The position numbers and the translations under genes were made by a program. Positions 1 through 9,872 of a stretch of DNA of 64,000 bases are shown in pieces. The notes beneath the pieces were generated by a model, which was not told where the DNA came from, searched no databases, and saw only the letters and a program-made list of their open reading frames with translations. Position 1 is the stretch's first letter. The number at the start of each line of letters is the position of its first letter. The stretch comes from Mongoliimonas terrestris (GTDB lineage Bacteria > Pseudomonadota > Alphaproteobacteria > Rhizobiales > Pleomorphomonadaceae): positions 62,001-126,000 of the forward strand of contig NZ_MSIG01000008.1 of assembly GCF_001927285.1 (NCBI RefSeq), read 5' to 3'.

Positions 1-65
1 CGGAGGGGCTTGCCCTTGCGGCGGCCGAAGAAGGCGGCCTCGCGCGCGTCGTCGGAAGGCGTCAT
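1..65 (-). CDS. trmB: tRNA (guanine-N7-)-methyltransferase, N-terminal fragment
   Basis: Only the first 21 codons lie in the window; the gene runs off the left edge. TrmB methylates G46 of tRNA to m7G using S-adenosylmethionine in the cytoplasm. The reading from the ATG at 65-63 contains AFFGRRKGKPL, which matches the Arg/Lys-rich opening (FFGRRKG) typical of alphaproteobacterial TrmB. It follows metK on the same strand, the usual order in Rhizobiales, so the SAM synthetase sits directly upstream of a SAM user. The call rests on this short stretch and on gene order. About 240 bp separate it from metK, most of it a tandem hairpin repeat. Confidence 0.75.
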   Translation of the reverse strand, partial: MTPSDDAREAAFFGRRKGKPL

Positions 66-91
66 GGGTCTCTCGATGCGCTTGGTTCCCA

Positions 92-266
92 GGTGCCGGA
101 GCCTGTCCGGCTCCGGTGGGGGTCCCAGGTGCCGGCGCCGATCCGGCTCCGGCGGGGGTCCAAGGTGCCGGAGCCTGTCCGGCTCCGGTGGGGGTCCCAG
201 GTGCCGGCGCCGATCCGGCTCCGGCAGGGTTCCCGGGCGCCGGAGCCTGTCCGGCCCCGGCGGGGA
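92..266. repeat. five tandem 36-bp hairpin-forming units between metK and trmB
   Basis: Five units of 36 bp begin at 92, 128, 164, 200 and 236, the last incomplete. Units 1, 3 and 5 carry GAGCCTGT in the variable part and units 2 and 4 carry GCGCCGAT, so the array alternates A-B-A-B-A. In type A, CCGGAGCC and GGCTCCGG form a perfect 8-bp stem around five bases; type B keeps the stem with one mismatch. Transcription from metK towards trmB would give a row of stem-loops. No open frame is needed to explain the array. Confidence 0.9.
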
Positions 267-302
267 GGCGCGGGCGGCGCGCTGCCGCCCGCGCAGGGGC
301 GG

Positions 303-1481
303 TCAGAGGAGAGCGGACCGCAGGGTGTCGACGAGGTCGAGCTTCTCCCAGGAGAAGCCGCCGTCGGCGTCCGGCTCGCGGCCGAAGTGGCCGTAGGCGG
401 ACGTGCGGGCGTAGATCGGCCGGTTGAGGCCGAGGCGCTCGCGGATGCCGCGCGGGCTCAGGCGGACGATGTCCGTGTCGGCGAGAACCGCCTCCAGCCT
501 GGCCGGATCCACGACGCCGGTGTCGTGCAGGTCGACGTAGATGGAGAGGGGCTCGGAGACGCCGATGGCGTAGGACACCTGGATGGTGGCCCGCTCGGCG
601 AGACCGGCGGCCACCACGTTCTTGGCGAGCCAGCGCGCCGCGTAGGCGGCCGACCGGTCCACCTTGGTGGGATCCTTGCCGGAGAAGGCCCCGCCGCCGT
701 GCGGGGCCGCGCCGCCGTAGGTGTCCACGATGATCTTGCGGCCGGTGAGGCCGGCGTCGCCGTCCGGCCCGCCGATCACGAACTTGCCGGTCGGGTTCAC
801 GTGCCAGACCGTGCCGTCGGTGATCCAGCCCTCCGGCAGGGTCTCGCGGATGTAGGGGGTGACGATGGCCTTCACGTCGTCGGAGGTGAGGCTCTCGTCC
901 AGGTGCTGGGTGGACAGGACGATGGAGGCGGCCTCCACGGGCTTGCCGTCCACGTAGCGCAGGGTCACCTGGCTCTTGGCGTCGGGGCCGAGCCGCGGCT
1001 CCTCTCCGGATTTGCGGGCGTCCGCCAGCCGCTTCAGGATGCGGTGGGCGTAGAAGATCGGCGCCGGCATGAGCGCCGGGGTCTCCCGGCAGGCGTAGCC
1101 GAACATGATGCCCTGGTCGCCGGCGCCCTCGTCCTTGTTGGCGGCCGCGTCGACGCCCTGGGCGATGTCGGACGACTGGGCATGGAGGAGAACGTCGATC
1201 TTGGCGGTCTCCCAGTGGAAGCCGTCCTGCTCGTAGCCGATGTCGCGAATGGCCGCGCGGGCCATGTGCTCGATCATGTCCGGCGTGATGCTCGCCGGGC
1301 CGCGGACCTCGCCCGCGATGACCACCCGGTTGGTGGTGGCGAGGGTCTCGGCGGCGACGCGGGCATCGGGCTGCGCCGACAAGTAAGCATCCACGATGGT
1401 GTCGGAGATCCGATCGCACACCTTGTCGGGATGGCCTTCGGATACGGATTCGCTGGTGAAGAGATAGTCTTGACGAGCCAT
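303..1481 (-). CDS. metK: S-adenosylmethionine synthetase
   Basis: Makes S-adenosylmethionine from ATP and methionine in the cytoplasm. The 392-residue protein starts [20 protein letters not shown], with the ATP-binding GHPDK near residue 16. It has the family signature [12 protein letters not shown] in the first third and the glycine-rich [19 protein letters not shown] loop later. The open frame continues far upstream, but this ATG (1481-1479) is where family similarity begins, so the longer start is rejected. It is about the usual length for alphaproteobacterial MetK. A roughly 400-bp leader with a GC-rich stem-loop and a dispersed repeat separates it from the upstream regulator gene, so it probably has its own promoter. 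Confidence 0.97.
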   Translation of the reverse strand: MARQDYLFTSESVSEGHPDKVCDRISDTIVDAYLSAQPDARVAAETLATTNRVVIAGEVRGPASITPDMIEHMARAAIRDIGYEQDGFHWETAKIDVLLHAQSSDIAQGVDAAANKDEGAGDQGIMFGYACRETPALMPAPIFYAHRILKRLADARKSGEEPRLGPDAKSQVTLRYVDGKPVEAASIVLSTQHLDESLTSDDVKAIVTPYIRETLPEGWITDGTVWHVNPTGKFVIGGPDGDAGLTGRKIIVDTYGGAAPHGGGAFSGKDPTKVDRSAAYAARWLAKNVVAAGLAERATIQVSYAIGVSEPLSIYVDLHDTGVVDPARLEAVLADTDIVRLSPRGIRERLGLNRPIYARTSAYGHFGREPDADGGFSWEKLDLVDTLRSALL

Positions 1482-1879
1482 TAGGGAGATACCCCTCAAA
1501 GTAAAGATTGATCGCCGCGCACGGCGCTCGGCGCGCGCGGCGAACCGTTTTCGCAAGGCGACTCTGAAATAGCAAGCGAAGGCGCGCGGCGAGATTAATG
1601 CCGCACGGGGCCGCGACCGGTTCGAAGGCCCCGTGGCCCGACCCGGATCCGGCCGGCTTCTCCCCTGCTGGCTGCGCCCCGCCGCCTGTCTTCGACCGCC
1701 TAGAGTGCCTTCCGACCGGACGGACTCGTCAGGTCGACAAGCAATCGCTCCAGATTCAATGACCTGGAGCATTCTCTCTTCGATCAAGTCGTGCAACTTG
1801 ATCGGAGACTGCTCTCGCCCATGGACGGCCATGCCTGACGCCGCCTGTCCTGGGCGGCCTCGTTCCGGCAAACGCACGC
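1482..1879. other. metK leader / intergenic region
   Basis: Non-coding stretch of 398 bp between the XRE regulator and metK. It contains repeat copy A (1701-1815) and, closer to metK, a GC-rich inverted repeat at 1513-1542 (CGCCGCGC and GCGCGGCG around a 14-base loop). The stem-loop ends about 31 bases before the metK ATG. No T-tract follows it, so it is more likely a leader structure than a terminator. I looked for the conserved blocks of SAM-II and other known SAM-binding RNAs and did not recognise any. Confidence 0.6.
1701..1815 (-). repeat. RIME-like intergenic hairpin repeat, copy A
   Basis: One of three related elements of about 115 bp (others at 4074-4184 and 47268-47384), here in minus orientation. 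Read on the minus strand it has three consecutive stem-loops: CGATCAAGT/ACTTGATCG, GCTCCAG/CTGGAGC and CGACCTGACG/CGTCCGGTCG. Its left + strand edge reads TAGAGTGC and its right edge ends GCTCT. Size and architecture resemble the Rhizobium intergenic mosaic elements (RIME); family membership is inferred from that resemblance, not from a database match. Confidence 0.8.
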
Positions 1880-2293
1880 TCAGGCGCCGGCTTCCTCCTC
1901 GCCGGCGAGCGACTGGACGAGATCGACCAGGCGGCGGCGAACGCGCGCGTCCTTGATCCGCACGAAGGCCTTGTTCAGCGACAGGCCCTCGGAGCTGGAC
2001 AGGAAATCCACCACGTAGGAATGGGACTGCTCGCCGAAGCCCACCGCCTCATCGGGAGAGCCCGGCGCGTCCTCGAAGAAGAACGAGACCGGCACCTTGA
2101 GGACGGTGGCGATGTGCTGCAGGCGGCTGGCGCCGACCCGGTTCGTGCCCTTTTCGTACTTCTGAATCTGCTGGAACGTGATCCCGAGCGCTTCGCCAAG
2201 CTTCTCCTGGCTCATACCCAACATCATACGCCGAAGACGGACGCGGCTTCCAACATGTATGTCGATTGGATTCGGTGACTTTTTGCTGGCCAT
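1880..2293 (-). CDS. XRE-family helix-turn-helix transcriptional regulator
   Basis: 137-residue DNA-binding protein. Residues about 15-70 form a Cro/C1-type helix-turn-helix ([20 protein letters not shown] is the helix pair), followed by an acidic middle and a C-terminal helical tail. This small regulator lies between lnt and metK in many Rhizobiales genomes, so it is a backbone gene rather than a phage repressor. The ATG at 2293 is the only start that keeps the whole domain. A promoter-like sequence lies at the end of lnt. Its target genes cannot be read from the sequence. Confidence 0.9.
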   Translation of the reverse strand: MASKKSPNPIDIHVGSRVRLRRMMLGMSQEKLGEALGITFQQIQKYEKGTNRVGASRLQHIATVLKVPVSFFFEDAPGSPDEAVGFGEQSHSYVVDFLSSSEGLSLNKAFVRIKDARVRRRLVDLVQSLAGEEEAGA

Positions 2294-2425
2294 GTGTTTC
2301 TCGTTAGCGGTTAGACTTCTGAAGAAGTCTTTTTTGTTATCGCGGTTATCGAGGCGGTTGTTCTATTTTGGTCCCGCCCATATCGCCGCTGCGGTATCTA
2401 ACACTTACTCGTAGCGACAGTAGTG

Positions 2426-2454
2426 ATTGTCCGCCTAGGTTTAGAGCGTGTCAA
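2426..2454 (-). promoter_or_regulatory. candidate sigma-70 promoter for the XRE regulator
   Basis: On the minus strand TTGACA (2454-2449) is followed after 17 bases by GACAAT (2431-2426). The -35 is a perfect consensus match and overlaps the lnt stop codon. The 5' leader to the regulator ATG would be about 130 bases and is notably AT-rich for this genome. Prediction from motif and spacing only. Confidence 0.45.
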
Positions 2455-4052
2455 CGCTTCCCCGCATACTTGCGCGCGCCGAGCCCGATCAAAATGACCG
2501 AAATTACGTAGAACGTTAATAAAAAATGTGCGCCGGAGTTGGAAAAAAACGATGGGGGCAGCGCCCGCGGGAGGTCGGAGTCGAGCACTCCGCGCTCACC
2601 GAGGCCGAGCAGCGCCCAGGGGCGGCCATAGGGGTCGAACACCGCTGAAATGCCCGTGTTGGCGGCCCTGACGACCGGCAGGCCCTCCTCGATGGCGCGC
2701 AGCCGGGCCATGTCCAGGTGCTGGTAGGGACCGAAGGTCTGGCCGAACCAGGCGTCGTTCGTCACGTTGAGAAGAAGGTCCGGCCGCTCGGCGGCCACCA
2801 CGTCGGCGGAGAAGATGATCTCGTAGCAGACGAGGATGCCGGCGCGGAGCGATCCGAGCGGCAAGGTCCTGAGGCCGGGACCGGCCGAGAAGCCGCCGAT
2901 CACCTTGGTGATCTGGCGAAGGCCGATGGCTTCCAGGAGCGGCTGCAGCGGCAGGTATTCGCCGAACGGGACGAGGTGCACCTTGTCGTAGGCGCCGACG
3001 ATGCGGCCCGCGTCGTCGAGGGCGTAGACGCTGTTGTAGAAGCGGCGCCGGTCGGCCCCGACCTCCAGCCGCGGCGCCCCGGTGACCAGCATGGTGCCGG
3101 TCGGCAGCACCTCGGCGATCCTTGAAAGGGCGTCCGGCTCCTCGGTGAGGAAGAAGGGGAGGGCTGTCTCCGGCCAGATGATGTGGCTGAAGCTGATGGC
3201 GCCGAGCGTTTCCGGCCCCGCGCGGGCGTCCGAGAGGGCGAGATAGTCGTCGAGGGTGCGCCGGCGGAGGTCCGGGTCCCATTTCTGCGCCTGGTTCACC
3301 GCCGGCTGCACGATCCGGATCCGGACGTCCGGCACCGGATCCGCGCCGACCGCGGGCGCCTCCGCCAGCCGGTGGAGGCCGAAGCCGACCGTGCCGGCGG
3401 CGATCAGCACCGCGGCGCCGCCGACGAGGCGGCCGGCAAGCGGATGGCGGCGATCGTCGAGAAGGAGGACGGGCGCGGCGAAGACCAGGATGCCGAGCGC
3501 CGTCAGGCCGTAGACCCCGACGAGGCTCGCCGCCTGGGACGTCTGGTCCGTGAAGGCCACCGCCTGGCCGAGGAGGTTCCAGGGAAAGCCCGTGAGCACA
3601 TGGCCGCGCAGCCATTCGGTGGCCGAGAGGCCGACCGCAAGGGAGAGCACCCGGACGGGACTGTCGACCCACAGAAGCCGCGCCAGCATGGCGCCGGCCG
3701 CGAAGAAGAGCGCCAGCCCCGCCGGCAGCGCCAGGACGGCGAAGGGCATCAGCCAGCCGAACGTCTCCGCCTCCACCAGGAAGGCGGCGCCGATCCACCA
3801 GAGGCCGCCGAGGAAATAGCCGAAGCCGAACCACCAGCCGACGGCCGCGGCCGGCCGGAGCCGCCGGATGCCGTGCCGGCCGGGCGCCACCGCGCCGTCG
3901 AGGAGAAGGACGAGAAGCGGGAGGGTGACGAAGAGCAGCGGCGCGGCATGCACCGGCGCCTGCGCCAGGGAGGACAGCGCCCCCGCGCCGAATGCCAAGG
4001 CGACGCGGCTCCAGCCCCACGACAGGACCGCCGCCCGTGCGATCGACCTCAT
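2451..4052 (-). CDS. lnt: apolipoprotein N-acyltransferase
   Basis: Transfers the third acyl chain to the N-terminal cysteine of lipoproteins in the inner membrane. The 533-residue protein has a hydrophobic N-terminal half with several membrane segments, then a periplasmic nitrilase-like domain. The expected Glu-Lys-Cys triad is visible in WPETALPF, YDKVHLVPFGEY and LVCYEIIF. The ATG at 4052 is preceded by AAGGAG at good spacing, which decides against the upstream in-frame ATG at 4109 that lies inside a repeat. A dispersed hairpin repeat (4074-4184) sits just before the start. Neighbours phoH, ybeY and corC are the classic lnt partners. Confidence 0.95.
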   Translation of the reverse strand: MRSIARAAVLSWGWSRVALAFGAGALSSLAQAPVHAAPLLFVTLPLLVLLLDGAVAPGRHGIRRLRPAAAVGWWFGFGYFLGGLWWIGAAFLVEAETFGWLMPFAVLALPAGLALFFAAGAMLARLLWVDSPVRVLSLAVGLSATEWLRGHVLTGFPWNLLGQAVAFTDQTSQAASLVGVYGLTALGILVFAAPVLLLDDRRHPLAGRLVGGAAVLIAAGTVGFGLHRLAEAPAVGADPVPDVRIRIVQPAVNQAQKWDPDLRRRTLDDYLALSDARAGPETLGAISFSHIIWPETALPFFLTEEPDALSRIAEVLPTGTMLVTGAPRLEVGADRRRFYNSVYALDDAGRIVGAYDKVHLVPFGEYLPLQPLLEAIGLRQITKVIGGFSAGPGLRTLPLGSLRAGILVCYEIIFSADVVAAERPDLLLNVTNDAWFGQTFGPYQHLDMARLRAIEEGLPVVRAANTGISAVFDPYGRPWALLGLGERGVLDSDLPRALPPSFFSNSGAHFLLTFYVISVILIGLGARKYAGKR

Positions 4053-4073
4053 AGACGCTCCTTCGGTCCTGGG

Positions 4074-4184
4074 GCGCTGTCCGACCGGACGCAATCGTCC
4101 GGTCGACAAGACATCGCTCCAGATACAAAAGCCTGGAGCATTCTCTCGTCGATCCAGTCGAGCGACGCGATCGGAGAACGCTCT
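4074..4184 (-). repeat. RIME-like intergenic hairpin repeat, copy B
   Basis: Second copy of the dispersed element, minus orientation, ending 22 bp before the lnt start. The third stem is a perfect 10-bp inverted repeat CGACCGGACG-ATTG-CGTCCGGTCG, and the central GCTCCAG/CTGGAGC stem is identical to the other copies. The third stem differs from copy C on both arms in a matched way (compensatory change), pointing to conservation of the fold. Confidence 0.8.
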
Positions 4185-4221
4185 GGCGAATCACCCGCCG
4201 ACGACCGGAGGGTGTTCGCGC

Positions 4222-4248
4222 CGCCGGACGCAGGTCAAGCGTCCGGCG
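4222..4248 (-). terminator. stem-loop downstream of corC
   Basis: Perfect 10-bp inverted repeat CGCCGGACGC-AGGTCAA-GCGTCCGGCG, about 60 bp after the corC stop and before the lnt start. No U-tract follows on the minus strand, so factor-independent termination is unproven. It may be a 3'-end stabilising or attenuating structure. Confidence 0.35.
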
Positions 4249-4310
4249 AGCCGAAGGGCTCTCTCAGCACGGCCGATCAGGCCGAAGCCGGTGTCGGGGC
4301 CTGACCCGGA

Positions 4311-5342
4311 TCAGGCCGGAGCGGCGCCGTCGTCGGTGCCGTCGCGGCCGTCCGCCGGCGGCACGGGGACGATGCGCAGCTTGCCGATGCGCCGGCCGTC
4401 CGCCTCCAGCACCTCGATGCGGAACCCGGGCAGATCGTCGGCCGCCACGATCTCGCCGCGGGCCGGAATGCGGCCGAGGAGCGCGTAGACGAGGCCGCCG
4501 AGGGTGTCGGCCTCGTCGTCGTAGGCCTCCGGCACGAAGTCCGGGATGGCCTCCTCCACGGTCTCCAGGTCGGCCCGGGCGTCGGCGAGGAAGCTGCCGT
4601 CGTCGCTGCGGACGATCAGCGGCCCGTCGCTCTCGTCGTGCTCGTCGTCGATCTCGCCGACGATGGTCTCCACCAGGTCCTCGATGGAGACGAGGCCGTC
4701 GGTGCCGCCGTATTCGTCGATGACGAGGGCCATCTGGGTGCGGGTCGCCTGCATCTTGGCGAGGAGATCGGTCGCCGGCATGGACGGCGGCACGAAGAGC
4801 ACCGGGCGCAGCAGCTCCGTGGTGCTGAGGGCGCGGGCGAGGTCGATGGCGCCGATCGCCAGCGGGCCGGTGCCGTCCGTGGTGGCGGCGCGGGCGGCGG
4901 TGACCATGTAGGCCATCAGGTCCTTGATGTGGACCATGCCGAGGGCGTCGTCGAGCGTCTCCCGAAAGACCGGCATCCGCGAATGGCCGGACGTCTCGAA
5001 GGTCGAGAGAAGGTCGTTGAGGCTGACGTCGTGCGGCACGGCCAGGATGTCGGCCCGCGGCACCATGACGTCGTCGACGCGCGTTTCGCGCAGGCGGAGG
5101 ATGTTGCGGATCATCGCCCGCTCTTCGGGCGAGAAGGCCGCGCCCAGCGCGTTGTCGCGGCTGAGGGCCTCTTCCAGGTTCTGCCTCAGGGAGACCGCCC
5201 GGAAGCCGAAGGCCTCGCGGAGCCGGTCGAGCCAACCGGAATGCTGGAGCGGCGTTCCGTTCTGGTCTGCCGGGGGCGCGAAGCTCTGGGCAGGGTGCAG
5301 CACGGTCGCCGCGGACGTACTCTGGGTATCGGGGTCGCTCAT
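4311..5342 (-). CDS. corC: CorC/TlyC-family CBS-domain protein
   Basis: 343-residue soluble protein. A CBS pair covers roughly residues 85-225 (DVMVPRADI at the start, DEYGGTDGLVSIEDLVE in the second half), followed by the CorC_HlyC C-terminal domain. It lacks the transmembrane DUF21 domain of the CNNM transporters, so it is the short CorC type linked to Mg/Co homeostasis and envelope integrity. Older annotations call it hemolysin-like. Its ATG (5342-5340) overlaps the ybeY stop, so translation is probably coupled. The phoH-ybeY-corC-lnt order is highly conserved. Exact biochemical role is not established by the sequence. Confidence 0.9.
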   Translation of the reverse strand: MSDPDTQSTSAATVLHPAQSFAPPADQNGTPLQHSGWLDRLREAFGFRAVSLRQNLEEALSRDNALGAAFSPEERAMIRNILRLRETRVDDVMVPRADILAVPHDVSLNDLLSTFETSGHSRMPVFRETLDDALGMVHIKDLMAYMVTAARAATTDGTGPLAIGAIDLARALSTTELLRPVLFVPPSMPATDLLAKMQATRTQMALVIDEYGGTDGLVSIEDLVETIVGEIDDEHDESDGPLIVRSDDGSFLADARADLETVEEAIPDFVPEAYDDEADTLGGLVYALLGRIPARGEIVAADDLPGFRIEVLEADGRRIGKLRIVPVPPADGRDGTDDGAAPA

Positions 5343-5914
5343 GGGTCCTTCGCTCTTGGGGCCGTGTCCGTCTCGCCGGATCCCTGGCGGCCCTGCCCGC
5401 CTGCCCCGTCCACCGGCGGCTCGGCATAGGGATCCGGTATTCCAAGGTCCGCCAGGATCGCTGTCTCCAGCGCCTCCATTTCGGCGGCCTCGTGGTCCTG
5501 CACATGGTCGTAGCCCACCAGATGGAGGAGACCATGCACAATCATGTGGGTCAGATGATGACTGAAAGGAAGCCCTTCGTCCAACGCCTCGCGTTCCAGC
5601 GTCTCGCGTGCGACCACGATGTCGCCGAGTAGCGGGCCGTAGGCGTCCGCGTCCGGGTCGTCCTGGGGGAAGGAGAGGACGTTGGTGGGCTTGTCGAAAC
5701 CCCGGTGGTCGCGGTTGAGCACGCGGATGTGGGCGTCGTCGGTGAGGAGGATCGAAACCTCCGACCCGTCGAGGATTTCCGCATCCGCCAGGGCCGCCGC
5801 CGCCGAAAGGGCGCGGTCCACCAGACGCTGCAGGATGGCCGCGTCGCCCCAGGCGCCCGCCTCGACGCGGATGTCGGCGACGAGCGCCGGGACGGCCGGC
5901 GGAGGGCGGCTCAC
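5339..5914 (-). CDS. ybeY: endoribonuclease / rRNA maturation factor YbeY
   Basis: 191-residue metal-dependent RNase that helps mature the 3' end of 16S rRNA and takes part in ribosome quality control. The zinc site H-x3-H-x5-H is intact as H127, H131 and H137 in HGLLHLVGYDH. The start is a GTG at 5914-5912 overlapping the phoH stop, and its own stop overlaps the corC ATG, so three genes are chained by 4-bp overlaps. The C-terminal 30 residues, rich in Gly, Pro and acidic residues, extend beyond the core fold and look disordered. Confidence 0.95.
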   Translation of the reverse strand: MSRPPPAVPALVADIRVEAGAWGDAAILQRLVDRALSAAAALADAEILDGSEVSILLTDDAHIRVLNRDHRGFDKPTNVLSFPQDDPDADAYGPLLGDIVVARETLEREALDEGLPFSHHLTHMIVHGLLHLVGYDHVQDHEAAEMEALETAILADLGIPDPYAEPPVDGAGGQGRQGSGETDTAPRAKDP

Positions 5915-6924
5915 GAGGCCCCCTTGCGCTGGGCGATCTTCTCGCGTCCGTCGTCGTCGTAGGCCTTGACGATGCGGGCGACCAGCTCGTGGCGCACCAC
6001 GTCCTCATGGCTGAAGGTGACCTGCACCACGCCCGGCACGTCGCGGAGGATCCGGGTGGATTCGGCAAGGCCGGAGACCTGGCCGGGCGGCAGGTCCACC
6101 TGGGTCGGGTCGCCGGTGACGATCATCTTGGAACCGTCGCCGAGGCGGGTGAGGAACATCTTCATCTGCATGGACGTGGTGTTCTGCGCCTCGTCGAGGA
6201 TCACCGCCGCGTTGGCGAGGGTGCGGCCGCGCATGAAGGCCAGCGGCGCCACTTCGATGGCGCCGGAGGTGAGGGCGCGCTCCACCTTCTCCGGCGCCAT
6301 CATGTCGTAGAGGGCGTCGTAGAGGGGCCTGAGATAGGGGTCGATCTTCTCGCGCATGTCGCCGGGCAGGAAGCCGAGGCGCTCGCCGGCCTCCACGGCC
6401 GGGCGGGAGAGGATCAGGCGGGCGACGTCGCCGCGCTCCAGGAGGGCGGCCGCGTAGGCGACCGCCAGATAGGTCTTGCCGGTGCCGGCCGGGCCGAGGC
6501 CGAACACAAGCGAGGCCCGGTCCATCGCCCGGATGTAGGCGTCCTGGGCCGGGTTGCGGGCGACCACGGTCTTCCGCCTGGTGGCGATCTGGGCGAGCTT
6601 CAGCCGCGTCTTCGGCTCCAGCGTCGGCAGGGCGAGCTGGCCGTCGAGGGTGATGGCCATGCGGATGGCGCCCTCCACGTCGCCGCCGGTGACCTCCTGG
6701 CCGCTCTGCAGGCGGGCGTAGAGCGCCTCCAGCACGTCGCGGGCGCGGGCGCAGGCTTCGTGCGGGCCGCGGATGGTCACCTGGTTGCCGCGCGCGGTGG
6801 TGTCGACGCCGAGCCGCTGCTCGATGAGGGCCAGATGCTGGTCGAACTGCCCATAGAGATCGCCGATCAGACGGTTGTCGTCGAAGACGAGAACCACATG
6901 GGTCATGTCCGAGGCGTGGGTCAT
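5911..6924 (-). CDS. phoH: PhoH-like ATPase (YbeZ)
   Basis: 337-residue cytoplasmic ATPase of the PhoH family, thought to work with YbeY in RNA metabolism. Walker A is GPAGTGKT (residues 144-151) and Walker B is VILDEAQ. The KH-like N-terminal region normally found before the ATPase core is present. The ATG at 6924 has GGAGAG just upstream, though spacing is short; an in-frame ATG at 6906 is the alternative. It is downstream of miaB and overlaps ybeY. Confidence 0.95.
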   Translation of the reverse strand: MTHASDMTHVVLVFDDNRLIGDLYGQFDQHLALIEQRLGVDTTARGNQVTIRGPHEACARARDVLEALYARLQSGQEVTGGDVEGAIRMAITLDGQLALPTLEPKTRLKLAQIATRRKTVVARNPAQDAYIRAMDRASLVFGLGPAGTGKTYLAVAYAAALLERGDVARLILSRPAVEAGERLGFLPGDMREKIDPYLRPLYDALYDMMAPEKVERALTSGAIEVAPLAFMRGRTLANAAVILDEAQNTTSMQMKMFLTRLGDGSKMIVTGDPTQVDLPPGQVSGLAESTRILRDVPGVVQVTFSHEDVVRHELVARIVKAYDDDGREKIAQRKGAS

Positions 6925-6988
6925 GCACTCTCCGGGATGGAGGAGGAAACGGCCGGCCGGGGCCGGGGGGAACGGGCGGGCGCGGGTC

Positions 6989-8431
<1,443 letters not shown>

Positions 8432-8574
8432 GGGTCTCGATCTGCTCTTCGGCGGCGGAGGAAGCGGCCGGGGCCGGTCGGTCCGGACGGCCGCCTCGCC
8501 TCCCTGAAGGAAGACCTCTACCGCTTTTCGGCGGGGATGAGAATAGGAGCGGCGGAGCGCCGGCGCCGGACCGC

Positions 8575-9363
8575 TCAACCGCCGCGCCGGAGCGCCTCCA
8601 CGAGGAGGGTGCGCACGCTCGCCTCCGCGCCGGCCGTCACCCGCTTGCGGTCGCCGTCCCGGTCGTAGGCGATCGGCGTGCCGAACGACACGGTGACGTC
8701 GATGCCGCCCTCCCGGGCGATGGCGAGGAGGTGCGGCGGCAGTTCGAGGTCGCCGATCCAGGCCACGTGCGGGCGCCACAGCCGGCCCATGGGCAGCCCG
8801 TGCAGGCGGGTGTAGGCGATGGCGACCGGCTGCACCAGCACGTGGGAATGGCCGCCGGCGTCGAGCGCCGCCCGGGCGGCGCCGACGAGGGCGGAGCGGA
8901 ACGGCAGGATCTGGTTGCCGTCGCCGGTGGTGCCCTCGGCAAAGAGCACCATGGCGTCGCCGTTCGACAGCCGCGCCGCGATGGCGGCCGCCTGGTCGCC
9001 CGTGCGGGCGCGCCGTTCGCGCTCCACGAACACGGTCCGCTGCAGCCGCGCCAGCATGCCGAACAGCGGCCAGGCCGCGATTTCGCTCTTGGCGATGAAG
9101 GAGAGCGGCAGAATTCCGCCGAGCACCACGATGTCGAGCCAGGAGACGTGGTTGGCGGCAAAGAGCAGCGGGCGCGCCGTCTCGGGCCGGCCGTGGACCG
9201 TGACGCGCACGCCGAGCGCCCGGCAGGCCGCCCGGTGGAAGATCAGCGGGATCCGGTGGGCGATCCGCCAGTCGAGGCGCACCGCCAGCATCTGCACCGG
9301 CAAGAGCGCGAGCGTCAGGAGCACGAGCGGCGCGAGGGCGAGGAACGGACGAAGACGCGCCAT
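8575..9363 (-). CDS. plsC: 1-acyl-sn-glycerol-3-phosphate acyltransferase
   Basis: Acylates lysophosphatidic acid to phosphatidic acid at the inner membrane. The 262-residue protein has one hydrophobic N-terminal segment (residues about 5-28). It carries the acyltransferase motifs NHVSWLD (H72-x4-D77), [16 protein letters not shown] (E143-G-T145) and VQPVAI, all in the expected order. It starts 7 bp after the mur stop, so the two are probably co-transcribed. Ornithine-lipid acyltransferases (OlsA) share these motifs, so the precise acceptor is not certain. Confidence 0.9.
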   Translation of the reverse strand: MARLRPFLALAPLVLLTLALLPVQMLAVRLDWRIAHRIPLIFHRAACRALGVRVTVHGRPETARPLLFAANHVSWLDIVVLGGILPLSFIAKSEIAAWPLFGMLARLQRTVFVERERRARTGDQAAAIAARLSNGDAMVLFAEGTTGDGNQILPFRSALVGAARAALDAGGHSHVLVQPVAIAYTRLHGLPMGRLWRPHVAWIGDLELPPHLLAIAREGGIDVTVSFGTPIAYDRDGDRKRVTAGAEASVRTLLVEALRRGG

Positions 9364-9370
9364 CGACCGG

Positions 9371-9808
9371 TCAGCGTCGCTTCGGGTCGTCGATCGGCAC
9401 CGCGTAGAGCTCCAGGCGATGGTCGACGAGGCGGTAGCCGAGCCGCTCGGCGATCACCTCCTGCAAAGCCTCGATGTCCTCGCTGCGGAATTCGATCACC
9501 CGGCCGGAGCGCAGGTCGATCAGGTGGTCGTGATGCTCGTCCGGCACCGTCTCGTAGCGCGAGCGGCCGTCGCGGAAGTCGTGCCGGGCGATGATGCCGG
9601 CGTCCTCGAACAGCTTCACCGTGCGGTAGACCGTGGAGATGGAGATGTTGTCGTCGATCGCCACGGCGCGCCGGTAGACCTCCTCCACGTCCGGATGGTC
9701 GGACGAGGCCTCCAGCACGCGGGCGATCACCCGGCGCTGTTCGGTCATGCGCATGCCCTTGGCGACGCAGATGTCCTCCAGGGGCGTGGCTTTCGGGTCG
9801 TCGGTCAC
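9371..9808 (-). CDS. mur: Fur-family metal regulator, Mur type
   Basis: 145-residue metal-responsive repressor. It has an N-terminal winged helix (MTEQRRVIARVLE, STVYRTVKLFEDAGII) and the metal site HHDH at residues 92-95. The CxxC pairs that bind structural zinc in enterobacterial Fur are absent (the stretch reads HHDHLIDLRSGRVIEF). This is the pattern of rhizobial Mur, which represses Mn uptake genes. GTG at 9808 is chosen as start, with GAGGAC upstream; an ATG at 9898 would overlap rimI and add a basic, non-conserved tail. The Mn specificity is inferred from the family. Confidence 0.88.
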   Translation of the reverse strand: MTDDPKATPLEDICVAKGMRMTEQRRVIARVLEASSDHPDVEEVYRRAVAIDDNISISTVYRTVKLFEDAGIIARHDFRDGRSRYETVPDEHHDHLIDLRSGRVIEFRSEDIEALQEVIAERLGYRLVDHRLELYAVPIDDPKRR

Positions 9809-9872
9809 CGCTGGTCCGTCCTCGGATGTCGGCCCGCCGTCCGCCAGGGAAAACCGGCCGGGTCTTCTGCGC

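Noticed and set aside
92..266. CRISPR array
   Set aside because: The 36-bp units are contiguous with no unique spacers and no cas genes nearby; they are a tandem repeat.
93..1484. Long plus-strand open frame opposite metK
   Set aside because: It is antisense to a fully conserved MetK and rich in Gly/Val/Arg as expected for the opposite strand of a GC-rich gene.
1482..1560. SAM-II or SAM/SAH riboswitch in front of metK
   Set aside because: The conserved sequence blocks of these RNAs could not be found; only a GC-rich stem-loop is present.
1482..1877. Upstream extension of metK into a 524-residue protein
   Set aside because: The extension crosses a dispersed repeat and shows no MetK-family similarity; the conserved N-terminus starts at 1481.
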